Positions 25,100 through 34,474 are shown, counted from the first letter of the stretch. The stretch is 64,000 nucleotides of DNA from Janthinobacterium rivuli (GCF_009208735.1 NZ_WFLJ01000024.1:34703-98702), one strand, 5' to 3'. Notes: generated by a model from the sequence alone, not told the origin. Numbers and translations are program-made.

Positions 25100-26503
25100 G
25101 TGAAGCATAAAGTAAACAATATCCACTTTGTCGGCATTGGCGGCAGCGGCATGAGCGGCATCGCCGAAGTGCTGGTCAACCTGGGCTACAAGGTGTCGGG
25201 CTCCGACCTGGGCAGCAATGCGGCGACGCAGCGCCTGGCGAGCCTGGGCGCGACCGTCATGCTCGGCCATGCGGCCGAGAACATCGGCGACGCCGATGCC
25301 GTCGTGACGTCGGGCGCCGTCCCGCAAGACAATCCGGAAGTGGCGGCCGCGCGTGCGCGCAAGATTCCGCTGGTGCCGCGCGCCGTGATGCTCGGCGAGT
25401 TGATGCGTTTGAAGCGCGGCATCGCCATCGCCGGCACGCATGGCAAGACGACCACCACCAGCCTGGTCGCTTCCGTGCTGGCGCAGGGCGGTCTCGACCC
25501 CACGTTCGTCATCGGCGGCCGGCTGACCAGCGCCGGCGCGAACGCCAAGCTGGGCTCGGGCGACTACCTGGTGGCCGAAGCCGATGAATCGGACGCCTCC
25601 TTCCTGAACCTGACGCCGATGATCGAAGTGATCACGAATATCGACGCCGATCACATGGACACCTACGAGCACGATTTCGAAAAGCTCAAGCAGGCCTTCG
25701 TGCAGTTCACGCACCGCTTGCCGTTCTATGGACGCGCCATGCTGTGCATCGACGATCCGCACGTGCGCGCCATCATCCCGTCCGTCACCAAGCCGGTCAC
25801 CACCTACGGTTTCGCGGAAGACGCGCAGGTACGCGCCATCAATGCGCGCGCCGTGGGCCTGGAAATGCATTTCACCGTGCTGCAGGAAGGCTACCCCGAC
25901 CTCGACGTGGTGCTGAACCAGCCCGGCATGCACAATGTGCAGAATGCCTGCTCGGCGATTGCCATCGCGCGCGAAATCGGCATCGCCGACAGCGCCACGC
26001 AGCAGGGCCTGGCCGAGTTTTCCGGCGTGGGCCGCCGCTTCACGCGCTACGGCGACGTGGCGCTGCCGAACGGCGGCAGCTTCGCCCTGGTCGACGATTT
26101 CGGCCATCATCCGGTGGAAACGGAAGTGACCCTGGCCGCCGCGCGCGCCGCCTATCCGGGCCGCCGCCTGGTGCTGGCGTTCCAGCCGCACCGCTACAGC
26201 CGCACGCGCGACCTGTTCGAGGATTTCGTCAAGGTGCTGGGCGCACCGGACGTGCTGCTCCTGTCCGAAGTGTATGCGGCGGGCGAAGCGCCTATCGTCG
26301 CCGCCGACGGCCGCGCACTGGCGCATGCGCTGCGCGCGCGCGGCAAGATCGAACCGATCTTCGTCGAGTCCATGACGGACATGGCTGACACCATCATGAG
26401 CGTGGCGCGCGACGGCGACGTCGTGCTGACCATGGGCGCGGGTTCCATCAGCGGCATCCCGCAACAACTGACAACGTATCAATCTCACACTGTAAAGGCC
26501 TGA
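25100..26503 (+). CDS. murC: UDP-MurNAc--L-alanine ligase MurC
   Basis: A 467-residue Mur ligase that adds the first residue, L-alanine, to UDP-MurNAc. The protein opens with HFVGIGGSGMSGIAEVL, the ATP loop GTHGKTTT is at 112-119, and DDFGHHPVE and FQPHRYSRTRD follow. The GTG at 25100 is chosen since the family begins right there and AGG precedes it; the frame is open further upstream inside murG but codes for nothing conserved. Confidence 0.96.
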   Translation: MKHKVNNIHFVGIGGSGMSGIAEVLVNLGYKVSGSDLGSNAATQRLASLGATVMLGHAAENIGDADAVVTSGAVPQDNPEVAAARARKIPLVPRAVMLGELMRLKRGIAIAGTHGKTTTTSLVASVLAQGGLDPTFVIGGRLTSAGANAKLGSGDYLVAEADESDASFLNLTPMIEVITNIDADHMDTYEHDFEKLKQAFVQFTHRLPFYGRAMLCIDDPHVRAIIPSVTKPVTTYGFAEDAQVRAINARAVGLEMHFTVLQEGYPDLDVVLNQPGMHNVQNACSAIAIAREIGIADSATQQGLAEFSGVGRRFTRYGDVALPNGGSFALVDDFGHHPVETEVTLAAARAAYPGRRLVLAFQPHRYSRTRDLFEDFVKVLGAPDVLLLSEVYAAGEAPIVAADGRALAHALRARGKIEPIFVESMTDMADTIMSVARDGDVVLTMGAGSISGIPQQLTTYQSHTVKA

Positions 26504-26504
26504 C

Positions 26505-27473
26505 GTGAACCAAGCTTCAGCTATCGACGTTAAACAATTGGGCAAGGTCGGCGTCCTGTTCGGCGGCCGCTCGGCCGAGCGCGAAGTGTCGCTGATGTCT
26601 GGCGCGGGTGTGCTGGCCGCTTTGACAAGCCGCGGCGTGGATGCGCATGGCTTCGACACGGGCGAACGCAGCCTGGCCGAACTGGCCGCTGAAAAATTCG
26701 ACCGCGTCTTCATCGCGCTGCACGGCCGCTTCGGCGAAGACGGCAGCCTGCAGGGCGCGCTGGAGCAGCTGGGCATCCCGTACACGGGCAGCGGCGTGAT
26801 GGCTTGCTCGGTGGGCATGGACAAGGTCTACACCAAGATGATCTGGCTGATGCACTCGTTGCCGACGCCGAAGTATGCGGTGCTGGACGACAGCTCCGAC
26901 CTGGCCAAGGTCGCCGCGGAACTGGGCTTGCCGCTGATCGTCAAGCCGCCGCACGAAGGCTCGAGCATCGGCATCACGACCGTCAACGAAGCGTCGGCCT
27001 TCCAGGCCGCCTACGACATCGCCGCCGGCCTCGATGATGCGGTGCTGGCCGAGGAATTCATCAAGGGCCGCGAATTCACCGTCGCGATCCTGGGCAAGGG
27101 CGCCACGGCGCGCGCGCTGCCGCCGATTGAAATCGTCGCGCCGCAAGGCAATTACGATTACCAGAACAAGTATTTTACGGACGATACGCAGTATTTCTGC
27201 CCGCCGCAGCTGGACCCGGCGATCGTGGCCGAGATGGAACGCATCGCGCTGGAAGCCTACCGCGCCCTCGGCTGCGAAGGCTGGGGACGGGTCGATGTGC
27301 TGATGCGCGCGGCCGACAGCAAGCTGTTTTTGCTGGAGGTCAATACCTCGCCAGGCATGACGGGCCATTCGCTCGTGCCGATGGCGGCGCGCGCGGAAGG
27401 CACCAGCTATGAAGACCTGTGCCTGGAAATCGTCGCTGGCGCCAGCCTGAAAATGCACAAGGGACAGCGCTGA
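26505..27473 (+). CDS. ddl: D-alanine--D-alanine ligase
   Basis: A 322-residue ATP-grasp enzyme making the dipeptide used by MurF. Visible are VGVLFGGRSAEREVSLMSG, LHGRFGEDGSLQG, the ATP-grasp segment IVKPPHEGSSIG and the C-terminal LLEVNTSPGMTGHSLVP. It starts with GTG one base after the murC stop. The place inside the dcw cluster corresponds to ddlB of E. coli. Confidence 0.96.
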   Translation: MNQASAIDVKQLGKVGVLFGGRSAEREVSLMSGAGVLAALTSRGVDAHGFDTGERSLAELAAEKFDRVFIALHGRFGEDGSLQGALEQLGIPYTGSGVMACSVGMDKVYTKMIWLMHSLPTPKYAVLDDSSDLAKVAAELGLPLIVKPPHEGSSIGITTVNEASAFQAAYDIAAGLDDAVLAEEFIKGREFTVAILGKGATARALPPIEIVAPQGNYDYQNKYFTDDTQYFCPPQLDPAIVAEMERIALEAYRALGCEGWGRVDVLMRAADSKLFLLEVNTSPGMTGHSLVPMAARAEGTSYEDLCLEIVAGASLKMHKGQR

Positions 27474-27474
27474 T

Positions 27475-28293
27475 ATGTGGCATGACGCTAAAAGCCTCAA
27501 TACGACTGCCAACGGCTTGCTGGCCGCGGTTCTGGTCGTGTGCGTGGCGGCCGGCGTCTGGTGGGTGTCGCAGCGTCCCATGTTCGACCTGCGCACCATC
27601 AAGGTGGAAAGCGCGGACGAGAAGGGCTTGCGCCACGTGAATTACCTGACCCTGCGCAGCGGCACCCTGGGCCGCATCAAGGGCAATTTCTTCACGACCA
27701 ACCTGGAAAGCGTGCGCGGCGTGTTCGAATCGGTACCCTGGGTACGCCGCGCCAGCGTGCGGCGCGAGTGGCCGAACCAGCTGATCGTGGCGCTGGAAGA
27801 ACACGAGGCGCTGGGCACCTGGGGCGAGGATGGGCGATTGCTGTCGGTCAAGGGCGACGTGTTTACAGCCAATGTGGCCGAAGCCGAAGACGACCATGAA
27901 TTGCCCGCCTTCGCCGGCCCCGATGGCAGCGAGAAGGAAGTGCTGGCCACCTATGTGCAGCTGGCAAAGTGGTTTGCGCCGCTGAAGATGGTGCCGGAAA
28001 GCCTGTCGCTGTCGAGCCGCTATGCGTGGACCGTGAAGCTGGATAACGGCATGAGCGTGGCGCTGGGGCGCGAGCAGAATCATACGACCCTGAAGGCGCG
28101 GGTCGACCGGCTGGTGGGCATCTACCCGCAGCTGGCGAGCCGGCTGGAAAATATCGACACGATCGATATGCGCTACCAGAACGGGCTGGCGCTCAGTTCC
28201 GCCGGCCTGGTGATACCGGCCGAAGGCAAGGATGGCAGGCCGGCGCCGGCGATCAGGAAGAAAAATGGCAGTCCGATTAAAAAACCGGCTTAA
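27475..28293 (+). CDS. ftsQ: Cell division protein FtsQ
   Basis: A 272-residue bitopic protein that binds FtsL-FtsB at the septum. It has a short cytoplasmic part, one membrane segment at about residues 14-30, a POTRA domain (FDLRTIKVESADEKGLRHVNYLTL onwards) and the FtsQ beta domain with VPWVRRASVRREWPNQLIVALEEHEA. The lysine/proline-rich tail is probably disordered. It begins directly after the ddl stop. Confidence 0.94.
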   Translation: MWHDAKSLNTTANGLLAAVLVVCVAAGVWWVSQRPMFDLRTIKVESADEKGLRHVNYLTLRSGTLGRIKGNFFTTNLESVRGVFESVPWVRRASVRREWPNQLIVALEEHEALGTWGEDGRLLSVKGDVFTANVAEAEDDHELPAFAGPDGSEKEVLATYVQLAKWFAPLKMVPESLSLSSRYAWTVKLDNGMSVALGREQNHTTLKARVDRLVGIYPQLASRLENIDTIDMRYQNGLALSSAGLVIPAEGKDGRPAPAIRKKNGSPIKKPA

Positions 28294-28338
28294 CCGAATC
28301 ATCAATTTAACAATAGCCCAAAAAACTAGGCGACAGAA

Positions 28339-29571
28339 ATGACAAAAGACGCGAAAAACCTGATCGTCGGCCTCGACATCGGCACCTCGAAAGTGGTGGC
28401 GGTGGTAGCCGAAGTGATGTCCGACGGGCGCCACGAAGTGATCGGGCTGGGCCAGCACGAATCGAAGGGCCTGAAAAAGGGCGTGGTGGTCAATATCGAG
28501 GCCACGGTGGAGTCCATCCAGCGCGCGCTGGAAGAGGCCGAGCTGATGGCCGACTGCAAGATCCGCAATGTGTACGCGGGCATTGCGGGCAGCCATATCC
28601 GCAGCTTCAATTCCAGCGGCATGGTGGCCATCAAGGACAAGGAAGTGACGGCGACCGACGTGGCGCGCGTCATCGAGACGGCAAAAGCGGTTAACATTCC
28701 GACCGATCAGCAATTGCTGCACACGGTGCCGCAAGAGTTCATCGTCGACAGCCAGGAAGATGTGCGCGAGCCTATCGGCATGAGCGGCATCCGCCTGGAG
28801 GTGAAGGTGCATATCGTCACCGGCGCCGTGTCGGCGGTGCAGAACATCGTCAAGTGCGTGCGCCGCTGCGGCCTGGAAGTGTCGGACCTGATCCTGCAGC
28901 CGATGGCGTCCGCCGATGCGGTGCTCACGCCCGACGAGAAGGAACTGGGCGTGGTGCTGATCGACATCGGCGGCGGCACGACCGATGTGGCGGTATTCTC
29001 CGATGGCGCGATCCGCCATACGGCAGTCATTCCCATCGCCGGCGACCAGATCACCAACGACATCGCCATGGCCTTGCGTACCCCGACCGCGGAAGCGGAA
29101 GAAATCAAGATCCGCTATGGCGTGGCCAAGCAGGTCCTGGCCGACCCTGGCGAATCGCTGGAAGTGCCTGGCCTGGGCGACCGCGGCCCGCGCAACCTGT
29201 CGCGCCAGGCGCTGGCGGCAGTGATCGAGCCGCGCGTCGAAGAGCTGTTCGCGATGGTGCACCAGGTGGTGCGCGAATCCGGTTACGAAGGCGTGCTGTC
29301 GTCGGGCATCGTGCTCACGGGCGGCACCTCCATCATGCCCGGCATGGTGGAAATGGCCGAAGACATTTTCCTGAAACCGGCGCGCCTTGGCACGCCAGAG
29401 TATCGGGGCCAGCTGGCCGACGTGGTGCGCAGTCCGCGCTATGCCACGGTCTTGGGCCTGCTGCTGGAAGCGAAGAAGCAATACCTGCGCGGCCACATCG
29501 TGACGCGTCAGGACGGCTCGGTGAAGGCGGTCTGGCAGCGCATGAAGGAATGGTTTTTAGGGAATTTTTAA
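28339..29571 (+). CDS. ftsA: Cell division protein FtsA
   Basis: A 410-residue actin-like ATPase that tethers FtsZ to the membrane. Actin-fold blocks are LIVGLDIGTSKVVAVV (phosphate 1), IDIGGGTTDVAVF (phosphate 2) and SSGIVLTGGTSIMPGM (adenosine). The C-terminus ends in an amphipathic helix (VWQRMKEWFLGNF) that serves as membrane anchor. A 45-base gap separates it from ftsQ. Confidence 0.97.
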   Translation: MTKDAKNLIVGLDIGTSKVVAVVAEVMSDGRHEVIGLGQHESKGLKKGVVVNIEATVESIQRALEEAELMADCKIRNVYAGIAGSHIRSFNSSGMVAIKDKEVTATDVARVIETAKAVNIPTDQQLLHTVPQEFIVDSQEDVREPIGMSGIRLEVKVHIVTGAVSAVQNIVKCVRRCGLEVSDLILQPMASADAVLTPDEKELGVVLIDIGGGTTDVAVFSDGAIRHTAVIPIAGDQITNDIAMALRTPTAEAEEIKIRYGVAKQVLADPGESLEVPGLGDRGPRNLSRQALAAVIEPRVEELFAMVHQVVRESGYEGVLSSGIVLTGGTSIMPGMVEMAEDIFLKPARLGTPEYRGQLADVVRSPRYATVLGLLLEAKKQYLRGHIVTRQDGSVKAVWQRMKEWFLGNF

Positions 29572-29725
29572 GGGCATGATTTTCGCCCGGCAGCACAGGT
29601 TTTTTGGCAGCATCGCAGGTACACACACATAACTTTATTTTATATTTAACCGCAGTTTTCAATCTCCAGTTCTCCTACCAATATGAGGCCTGGCGCTTGG
29701 AAACCGCATCTGATAGGAGCACATC

Positions 29726-30934
29726 ATGGAGTTCGATATGGTCGATAACACAGCTTTAGGTACCGTCATCAAGGTCGTCGGCGTCGGCGGTGCGGGTGGC
29801 AATGCAGTCCAACACATGATCAACAAAGGCATGTCGGGTGTGGAGTTCATTGCCGCCAACACCGACGCACAGGCCCTGTCGACATCGAAGGCCCACAACA
29901 TCATCCAGATCGGCGACACCGGCCTGGGCGCCGGCATGAAGCCTGCCGTCGGCCGCCAGCTGGCCGAAGAATCGCGCGCGCGCATCGCCGATTCGCTGCG
30001 CGGCGCGCACATGGTCTTCATCGCCGCCGGCATGGGCGGCGGCACGGGCACGGGCGCCGCTCCTATCGTTGCCGAAGTGGCCAAGGAACTGGGCGCGCTG
30101 ACGGTGGCCGTGGTTTCCAAGCCATTTTCGTACGAAGGCCAGAAGTGCATGGACATCGCCGACGAAGGCCTGGAACAGCTGTCGCTGCACGTCGATTCGC
30201 TGATCATCATCCTCAATGAAAAACTGGAAGAGATCTACGAAGACGAAAGCATGCTGGAATGGATGCAGCACGCCGATGATGTGCTCAACAACGCGGTGGC
30301 CGGCATTGCCGAGATCATCAACGTGCCTGGCCATATCAACGTCGACTTCAACGACGTGAAAACCATCATGGGCGAGCAGGGCAAGGCCATGATGGGCACG
30401 GCGACGGCTTCCGGCGTCGACCGCGCGCGCATCGCCGCCGAACAGGCCGTCGCTTCGCCGCTGCTGGACGGCATTGATCTCTCTGGCGCGCGCGGCGTGC
30501 TGGTCAACGTCACGGCCAGCCGTGGCTTGAAAGGTAAAGAGATCAAGGAAGTCATGGCCGCCGTGCGCGCGTTTGCCGCGCCGGACGCGTCGATCGCGCA
30601 AGGTATCGCCTACGACGACGCCATGGGCGACGACATCCGCGTCACCGTGGTGGCCACGGGCCTGGGCCGCGCGAAGAAAAACATCCAGCTGGTACCGCAG
30701 CAAGTGCTGCGCACCGGTACCCACAACAGCCCGTTGACCCCGTCGGCTGCCATGGGTAGCGCGCAAGCGGCGACGACGACGGTAGGCGTGGCCACGCCGG
30801 CAGCCGGTTTCGACGGCATGAAGGCGCCGGCGGTATGGCGTCGCGAATCGGCTTCCGAGCAGGTGCGCGCGATGGAAAAGAATGGCATGGAGACGTATGA
30901 CATTCCAGCGTTCCTGCGCAAGCAAGCCGACTAA
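29726..30934 (+). CDS. ftsZ: Cell division GTPase FtsZ
   Basis: A 402-residue tubulin homologue that forms the Z ring. The nucleotide-binding start IKVVGVGGAGGNAVQHM and the tubulin signature GGGTGTG (104-110) are intact, and the conserved C-terminal peptide YDIPAFLRKQAD, which binds FtsA, follows a linker of about 60 residues. TAGGAG lies eight bases before the ATG. The 154-base gap from ftsA, the largest inside the cluster, probably holds a separate ftsZ promoter (AT-rich TTTTATATTTAAC near 29640), which would allow higher FtsZ levels. Confidence 0.98.
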   Translation: MEFDMVDNTALGTVIKVVGVGGAGGNAVQHMINKGMSGVEFIAANTDAQALSTSKAHNIIQIGDTGLGAGMKPAVGRQLAEESRARIADSLRGAHMVFIAAGMGGGTGTGAAPIVAEVAKELGALTVAVVSKPFSYEGQKCMDIADEGLEQLSLHVDSLIIILNEKLEEIYEDESMLEWMQHADDVLNNAVAGIAEIINVPGHINVDFNDVKTIMGEQGKAMMGTATASGVDRARIAAEQAVASPLLDGIDLSGARGVLVNVTASRGLKGKEIKEVMAAVRAFAAPDASIAQGIAYDDAMGDDIRVTVVATGLGRAKKNIQLVPQQVLRTGTHNSPLTPSAAMGSAQAATTTVGVATPAAGFDGMKAPAVWRRESASEQVRAMEKNGMETYDIPAFLRKQAD

Positions 30935-30958
30935 GGTGGTTTGATGTATGCACGCATG

Positions 30959-30987
30959 ACGGCGGCCTGAGGGCCGCCGTTTTTTTT
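30959..30987 (+). terminator. Terminator of the dcw cluster
   Basis: A nine-base perfect GC-rich stem (ACGGCGGCC/GGCCGCCGT) followed by eight T residues, 24 bases after the ftsZ stop. Confidence 0.92.
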
Positions 30988-31118
30988 GCCGGTTTTTGAC
31001 TTTTGACTTTGCCTTTCCGGCCGTTTTCTGCACAAATACGGCAAGTCAGGCATACTATCGCGCAGTGTCGGCATCATGCCGGCAGCATCCTCAACCGACA
31101 AGTACACAAGGAGTCAAC

Positions 31119-31625
31119 ATGACCATCAAGATCGGCGACACCCTGCCAGAAGGCACCCTGGCCGAATTCATCGAAAGCGAAACCGAAGGTTGCGCACTGG
31201 GCCCGAACACGTTCAACGTGCAAGACCTGGTCAAGGGCAAGAAGATCGCCATCTTCGGCCTGCCAGGCGCCTACACCCCGACCTGCTCCGCACAGCACGT
31301 GCCAGGCTACGTGCAGCACGCCGCCGACCTGAAGGCCAAGGGCGTCGATGAAATCTGGTGCATCTCCGTCAACGACGCGTTCGTGATGGGCGCCTGGGGC
31401 CGCGATCAGAAAGCCACCGGCGTCGTGCGCATGATGGCTGACGGCAATGCCGCCTACAGCAAGGCCCTGGGCCTGGACGCCGATTTTTCCAAGCATGGCA
31501 TGGGCACGCGCTCGCAGCGCTACTCGATGCTGGTCGACAATGGCGTCGTGACGCAATTGAACATCGAGCAGGGCGGCAAGTTTGAAGTGTCGAACGCCGA
31601 GACCTTGCTGGGTCAGTTGGCTTGA
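31119..31625 (+). CDS. Prx5-type peroxiredoxin
   Basis: A 168-residue thiol peroxidase reducing hydrogen peroxide and organic peroxides. The peroxidatic cysteine is C56 in the motif YTPTCSAQHVPGY, and VDEIWCISVNDAFVMGAWG and GMGTRSQRYSMLVDNGVV are typical of the Prx5 subfamily, whose reductant is usually glutaredoxin or thioredoxin. AAGGAG lies six bases before the ATG. It forms its own unit between the dcw terminator and a palindromic repeat. Confidence 0.93.
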   Translation: MTIKIGDTLPEGTLAEFIESETEGCALGPNTFNVQDLVKGKKIAIFGLPGAYTPTCSAQHVPGYVQHAADLKAKGVDEIWCISVNDAFVMGAWGRDQKATGVVRMMADGNAAYSKALGLDADFSKHGMGTRSQRYSMLVDNGVVTQLNIEQGGKFEVSNAETLLGQLA

Positions 31626-31630
31626 TGGTC

Positions 31631-31749
31631 GGGGTCAGACCCTTGGGGTCTGACCCCAGCAATTGATGTGGGGTTAATGCCCAGCTAAAGCTTGCTACCA
31701 ACCCAAATCAAAATCTGGGGTCGGACCCAAAGGGTTCGACCCCATTTTT
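31631..31749. repeat. Pair of GGGGTC palindromic repeats acting as terminators
   Basis: Two related hairpins: GGGGTCAGACCC with its complement at 31631-31657 (12-base perfect stem) and GGGGTCGGACCC with GGGTTCGACCCC at 31717-31743 (one mismatch), 59 bases apart. They lie between the convergent peroxiredoxin and methyltransferase genes; the second runs into a T-tract. They look like a dispersed extragenic palindrome family that also ends transcription. Confidence 0.7.
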
Positions 31750-32515
31750 ATTGCACCTGCGGCTTGATCGCCTCGAACATGGCCGCATCGATGCTGAACG
31801 AATAATCGTCCTGCAGCGCGAAATACCGGCGCGCTTCCTCGGGCGCGCCATCGAACAGGTTGCGGATGGCCGCCACGCGCTCGTTCGGCGTGCGCATGCG
31901 TGCCACCCACTCGTCGAATTGCATCGTCAGTTTCCACACGCTGCGCAAGCTGTGCGTGAATCCCGCGTTGTCGAACTTGGCGCCCCATTCGCACGTACGG
32001 TAGTCGCGCACGTGCGAGGCGTCGCGCAGCATTTCCACCGCTTGCAAGGTGCTGTCGTACAGGGCCGTCTTGGGCGCGACGATGTCGACCACCAACAAGG
32101 TGCCATTCGGGCGCAGCACGCGCCACGCTTCGGCCAGCGCGCCCGCCACGTCGTTCCAGTGGTGCGCGGAAAAGCGCGTGACGACCATGTCGAAGCTGGC
32201 ATCGGCAAACGGCAGGCGGGCCACGTCGCCCTGTTGCGTGCTGATGTTGTGCAAGCCGCGCTGCACCCTGGCGCAGTCCACCACGTCGAGCATGGGCTGC
32301 GCCAGGTCGTAGGCGACCACCGATTGCGCCACGGGAGCGACGGCGAAGCTGGCGTGGCCGGCGCCGCAGCCCAGGTCCAGTACCACCGGCTTGCCGTGGC
32401 GGCGCGCGCATTCCTGCATCAGCACCAGGTCGGCGCCTTGCGCGTGGACGGCGCTGCTCAGGTAGGCATTCGCCGTCTTGCCAAACTGTTCGGTAACGAC
32501 ATCGTGCTGTTGCAT
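31748..32515 (-). CDS. Class I SAM-dependent methyltransferase
   Basis: A 255-residue methyltransferase with motif I LDLGCGAGHA (46-55), an acidic YDLAQPMLD strand after it, and PFADASFDMVVTRFSAHHW, as in the UbiE/BioC-like Methyltransf_11 family. The substrate is not evident; ubiquinone or small-molecule methylation are possibilities. Start 32515 has AGGAG seven bases upstream. It diverges from an XRE-type regulator gene, which is its most likely controller. Confidence 0.85.
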   Translation of the reverse strand: MQQHDVVTEQFGKTANAYLSSAVHAQGADLVLMQECARRHGKPVVLDLGCGAGHASFAVAPVAQSVVAYDLAQPMLDVVDCARVQRGLHNISTQQGDVARLPFADASFDMVVTRFSAHHWNDVAGALAEAWRVLRPNGTLLVVDIVAPKTALYDSTLQAVEMLRDASHVRDYRTCEWGAKFDNAGFTHSLRSVWKLTMQFDEWVARMRTPNERVAAIRNLFDGAPEEARRYFALQDDYSFSIDAAMFEAIKPQVQ

Positions 32516-32550
32516 GGTTTTCTCCTGTGAATGGGTGAGTTCCTGCAGAA

Positions 32551-32597
32551 TAGGGATAAAATTATCCTGTAACAAGACCATAACTTATACTGGTATA
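32551..32597. promoter_or_regulatory. Two small palindromes in the divergent promoter region
   Basis: GGATA-AAAT-TATCC (32554-32567) and TATAC-TG-GTATA (32586-32597) are perfect inverted repeats between the methyltransferase and the XRE regulator. They are candidate operators for that regulator. Confidence 0.45.
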
Positions 32598-32619
32598 TCC
32601 ACTACCATGCAGGCATCCG

Positions 32620-33393
32620 ATGTCAAACAAGCTCGCTGAATTCATCCGCGCCCGGCGCGAAGCCGTCACCCCCGCCATGGCCGGCTTGCCCGGTGGCGGG
32701 CGGCGGCGCACGCCCGGCTTGCGGCGCGAAGAGCTGGCGCAGCTGTGCGACGTCAGCCCCACCTGGCTGACGTGGCTGGAGCAGGGGCGGCCCGTGTCGG
32801 CCTCGGCCAAGATGCTGGCGCGCCTGGCGCAGGTGCTGCAACTGAGCGCGGCCGAGCGCGCCTATCTGTTCGAGGTGGCCGACAAGCATGACCCCAGTCA
32901 CGGCACAGGCGAGGGCGGGGGGCTTGCGGCCGCCGAGCTGGCCGCCATCGTCGCCGCCATCGACGCGCCCGCGTATATCCTGGACCGCGCATGGAACGCG
33001 GTGGCGTGGAACGGCGCGGCGGCCATGCTGTTCACGGGCTGGCTGCATGGCGACGGGGATGCGCCGAACCAGCTGCGCTTCATGTTCCAGGACGCGGGCG
33101 CGCGCGCGCTGGTCGTCGGCTGGCCAGAGCGGGCGCGGCGCCTGGTGGCGGAGTTTCGCGCCGATATCGGCCGCCAGGCGGACCAGGCGCCGCTGGCCGG
33201 CCTGATCGCCGAACTGGCCGAGGCCAGTGCTGAATTTCGTCAGTGGTGGGGCGCGCAGCAGGTGCAGGGCCGCGATGGCGGCTTGCGCCAGTTCCAGCAC
33301 GCGCAACAGGGGCTGCTGGCGTTCAATCAGGTGACCTTGCACCTGGCGCGCCAGCACGACTTGAAACTGGTGATGCTGTTGCCGCTGTCATAA
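32620..33393 (+). CDS. XRE-family regulator with MmyB-like ligand-binding domain
   Basis: A 257-residue regulator. An N-terminal helix-turn-helix (RREELAQLCDVSPTWLTWLEQGR, about residues 33-55) is followed by the MmyB-like PAS-type domain with IDAPAYILDRAWNAVAWN and LRFMFQDAGAR. In the family the C-terminal domain can bind fatty-acid-like ligands. These proteins usually control a divergent neighbour, here the methyltransferase. No Shine-Dalgarno stands out before the ATG. Confidence 0.88.
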   Translation: MSNKLAEFIRARREAVTPAMAGLPGGGRRRTPGLRREELAQLCDVSPTWLTWLEQGRPVSASAKMLARLAQVLQLSAAERAYLFEVADKHDPSHGTGEGGGLAAAELAAIVAAIDAPAYILDRAWNAVAWNGAAAMLFTGWLHGDGDAPNQLRFMFQDAGARALVVGWPERARRLVAEFRADIGRQADQAPLAGLIAELAEASAEFRQWWGAQQVQGRDGGLRQFQHAQQGLLAFNQVTLHLARQHDLKLVMLLPLS

Positions 33394-33410
33394 GGTAAAA
33401 CGGCCGCGCT

Positions 33411-33419
33411 TGTTATAAT
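33411..33419 (+). promoter_or_regulatory. Extended -10 promoter before the DMT transporter
   Basis: TGTTATAAT gives a consensus -10 with the upstream TG extension, so no strong -35 is needed. It points at the DMT transporter. Confidence 0.55.
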
Positions 33420-33468
33420 CGGGCTGACCGCCTGGCCCTGCCACGCTGTCCTGGCTCCGGCCGTCGCC

Positions 33469-34386
33469 ATGATGACGGTCCCGCTCTTTCGCCAGGAGTC
33501 TGTCCTGTTACCCCGCAATCCCAACCTGCGCAGCATCTATGTGATGCTGGTCGCTGTCGCCATGTTTTCCCTGATGGACACGGCCATGAAGCTGTTGTCC
33601 GCCCATTATCCACCCATGCAGGTGACGGCCTTGCGCGCCCTGTCGTCCCTGCCGCTCGTGTGCCTGTACCTGCTGTACCGTGGCGCCTTCAAGAACGTGC
33701 TGAAGGTGCGCTGGCCGCTGCACCTCTTGCGCGGCATCCTCGGCGTGCTGATGATTACCCTGTTCGCGTATGGCTTGAAGCGCATGTCGCTGGCCGAGAC
33801 GTATGCGCTGTTCTTCGTTGCCCCCTTGCTGATCACGGTCCTGTCGGTTTTTATCCTGAAGGAAAAAGTCGACTTCGCGCGCTGGTGCGCCATCGCTGTG
33901 GGCCTGCTGGGCGTGCTGGTGGCGCTGCGCCCGGACGGCTCGGGATTCTTTTCGGTCGCCGGGCTGGCCGTGCTGGGTTCGGCTGCCTGTTACGCCATCT
34001 CGGCTGTCACGGGCCGCATCCTGAGCCGTACGGATGCCAGCGAAAGCATGGTTTTCTGGCTGATGGTGATGATGGCCCTCGGCGGCGTGGCCCTGTCGGC
34101 GCACGAGTGGGTGGGCATCCGCCGCGAAGACTGGTGGCTGCTGGCGGGCTTGTCGCTGAGCGGCTTCCTGGGACAGCTGGCCATCACGGAGGCGTTTCGC
34201 CATGGCAAGGCGTCCAGCGTGGCGCCGTTCGAATACTCGGCCCTGGCCTGGGGCATGGCCCTGGACTGGATGCTGTGGCGTGCCTTGCCCGACGAATACA
34301 CCCTGATCGGCGCGGCCATCATCATCGGCAGCGGCATTTACCTGGTGCGGCGCGAAGCCGTGCATGCGGAAAGCGAACATCCGTAA
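33469..34386 (+). CDS. DMT-family (EamA) transporter
   Basis: A 305-residue protein with ten membrane segments in two EamA repeats; RALSSLPLVCLYLLYRG closes the first repeat unit and SSVAPFEYSALAWGMALDW is typical of the second. Such carriers export amino acids, purines or other metabolites; the substrate here is unknown. The start is uncertain: two ATGs at 33469 and 33472 have no Shine-Dalgarno, while an in-frame CTG at 33505 lies six bases after AGGAG and just before the conserved part. Confidence 0.85.
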   Translation: MMTVPLFRQESVLLPRNPNLRSIYVMLVAVAMFSLMDTAMKLLSAHYPPMQVTALRALSSLPLVCLYLLYRGAFKNVLKVRWPLHLLRGILGVLMITLFAYGLKRMSLAETYALFFVAPLLITVLSVFILKEKVDFARWCAIAVGLLGVLVALRPDGSGFFSVAGLAVLGSAACYAISAVTGRILSRTDASESMVFWLMVMMALGGVALSAHEWVGIRREDWWLLAGLSLSGFLGQLAITEAFRHGKASSVAPFEYSALAWGMALDWMLWRALPDEYTLIGAAIIIGSGIYLVRREAVHAESEHP

Positions 34387-34462
34387 TGCATGGCCGTAAT
34401 GCATGGTTGTGGTATTTCTGGCGTGGGCCATGCCGCGCCGCAACGAAAATCCGGCAAATAGA

Positions 34463-34468
34463 TATAAT
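34463..34468 (+). promoter_or_regulatory. Consensus -10 box six bases before the lpxC start
   Basis: TATAAT at 34463-34468 is directly followed by six bases and the lpxC ATG. Transcription from it would start at or next to the A of the start codon. No good -35 is seen. Confidence 0.45.
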
Positions 34469-34474
34469 CGACAG

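Noticed and set aside
31631..31743. Possible CRISPR or phage repeat array
   Set aside because: Only two palindromic copies with an unequal spacer; this fits terminator-like extragenic palindromes.
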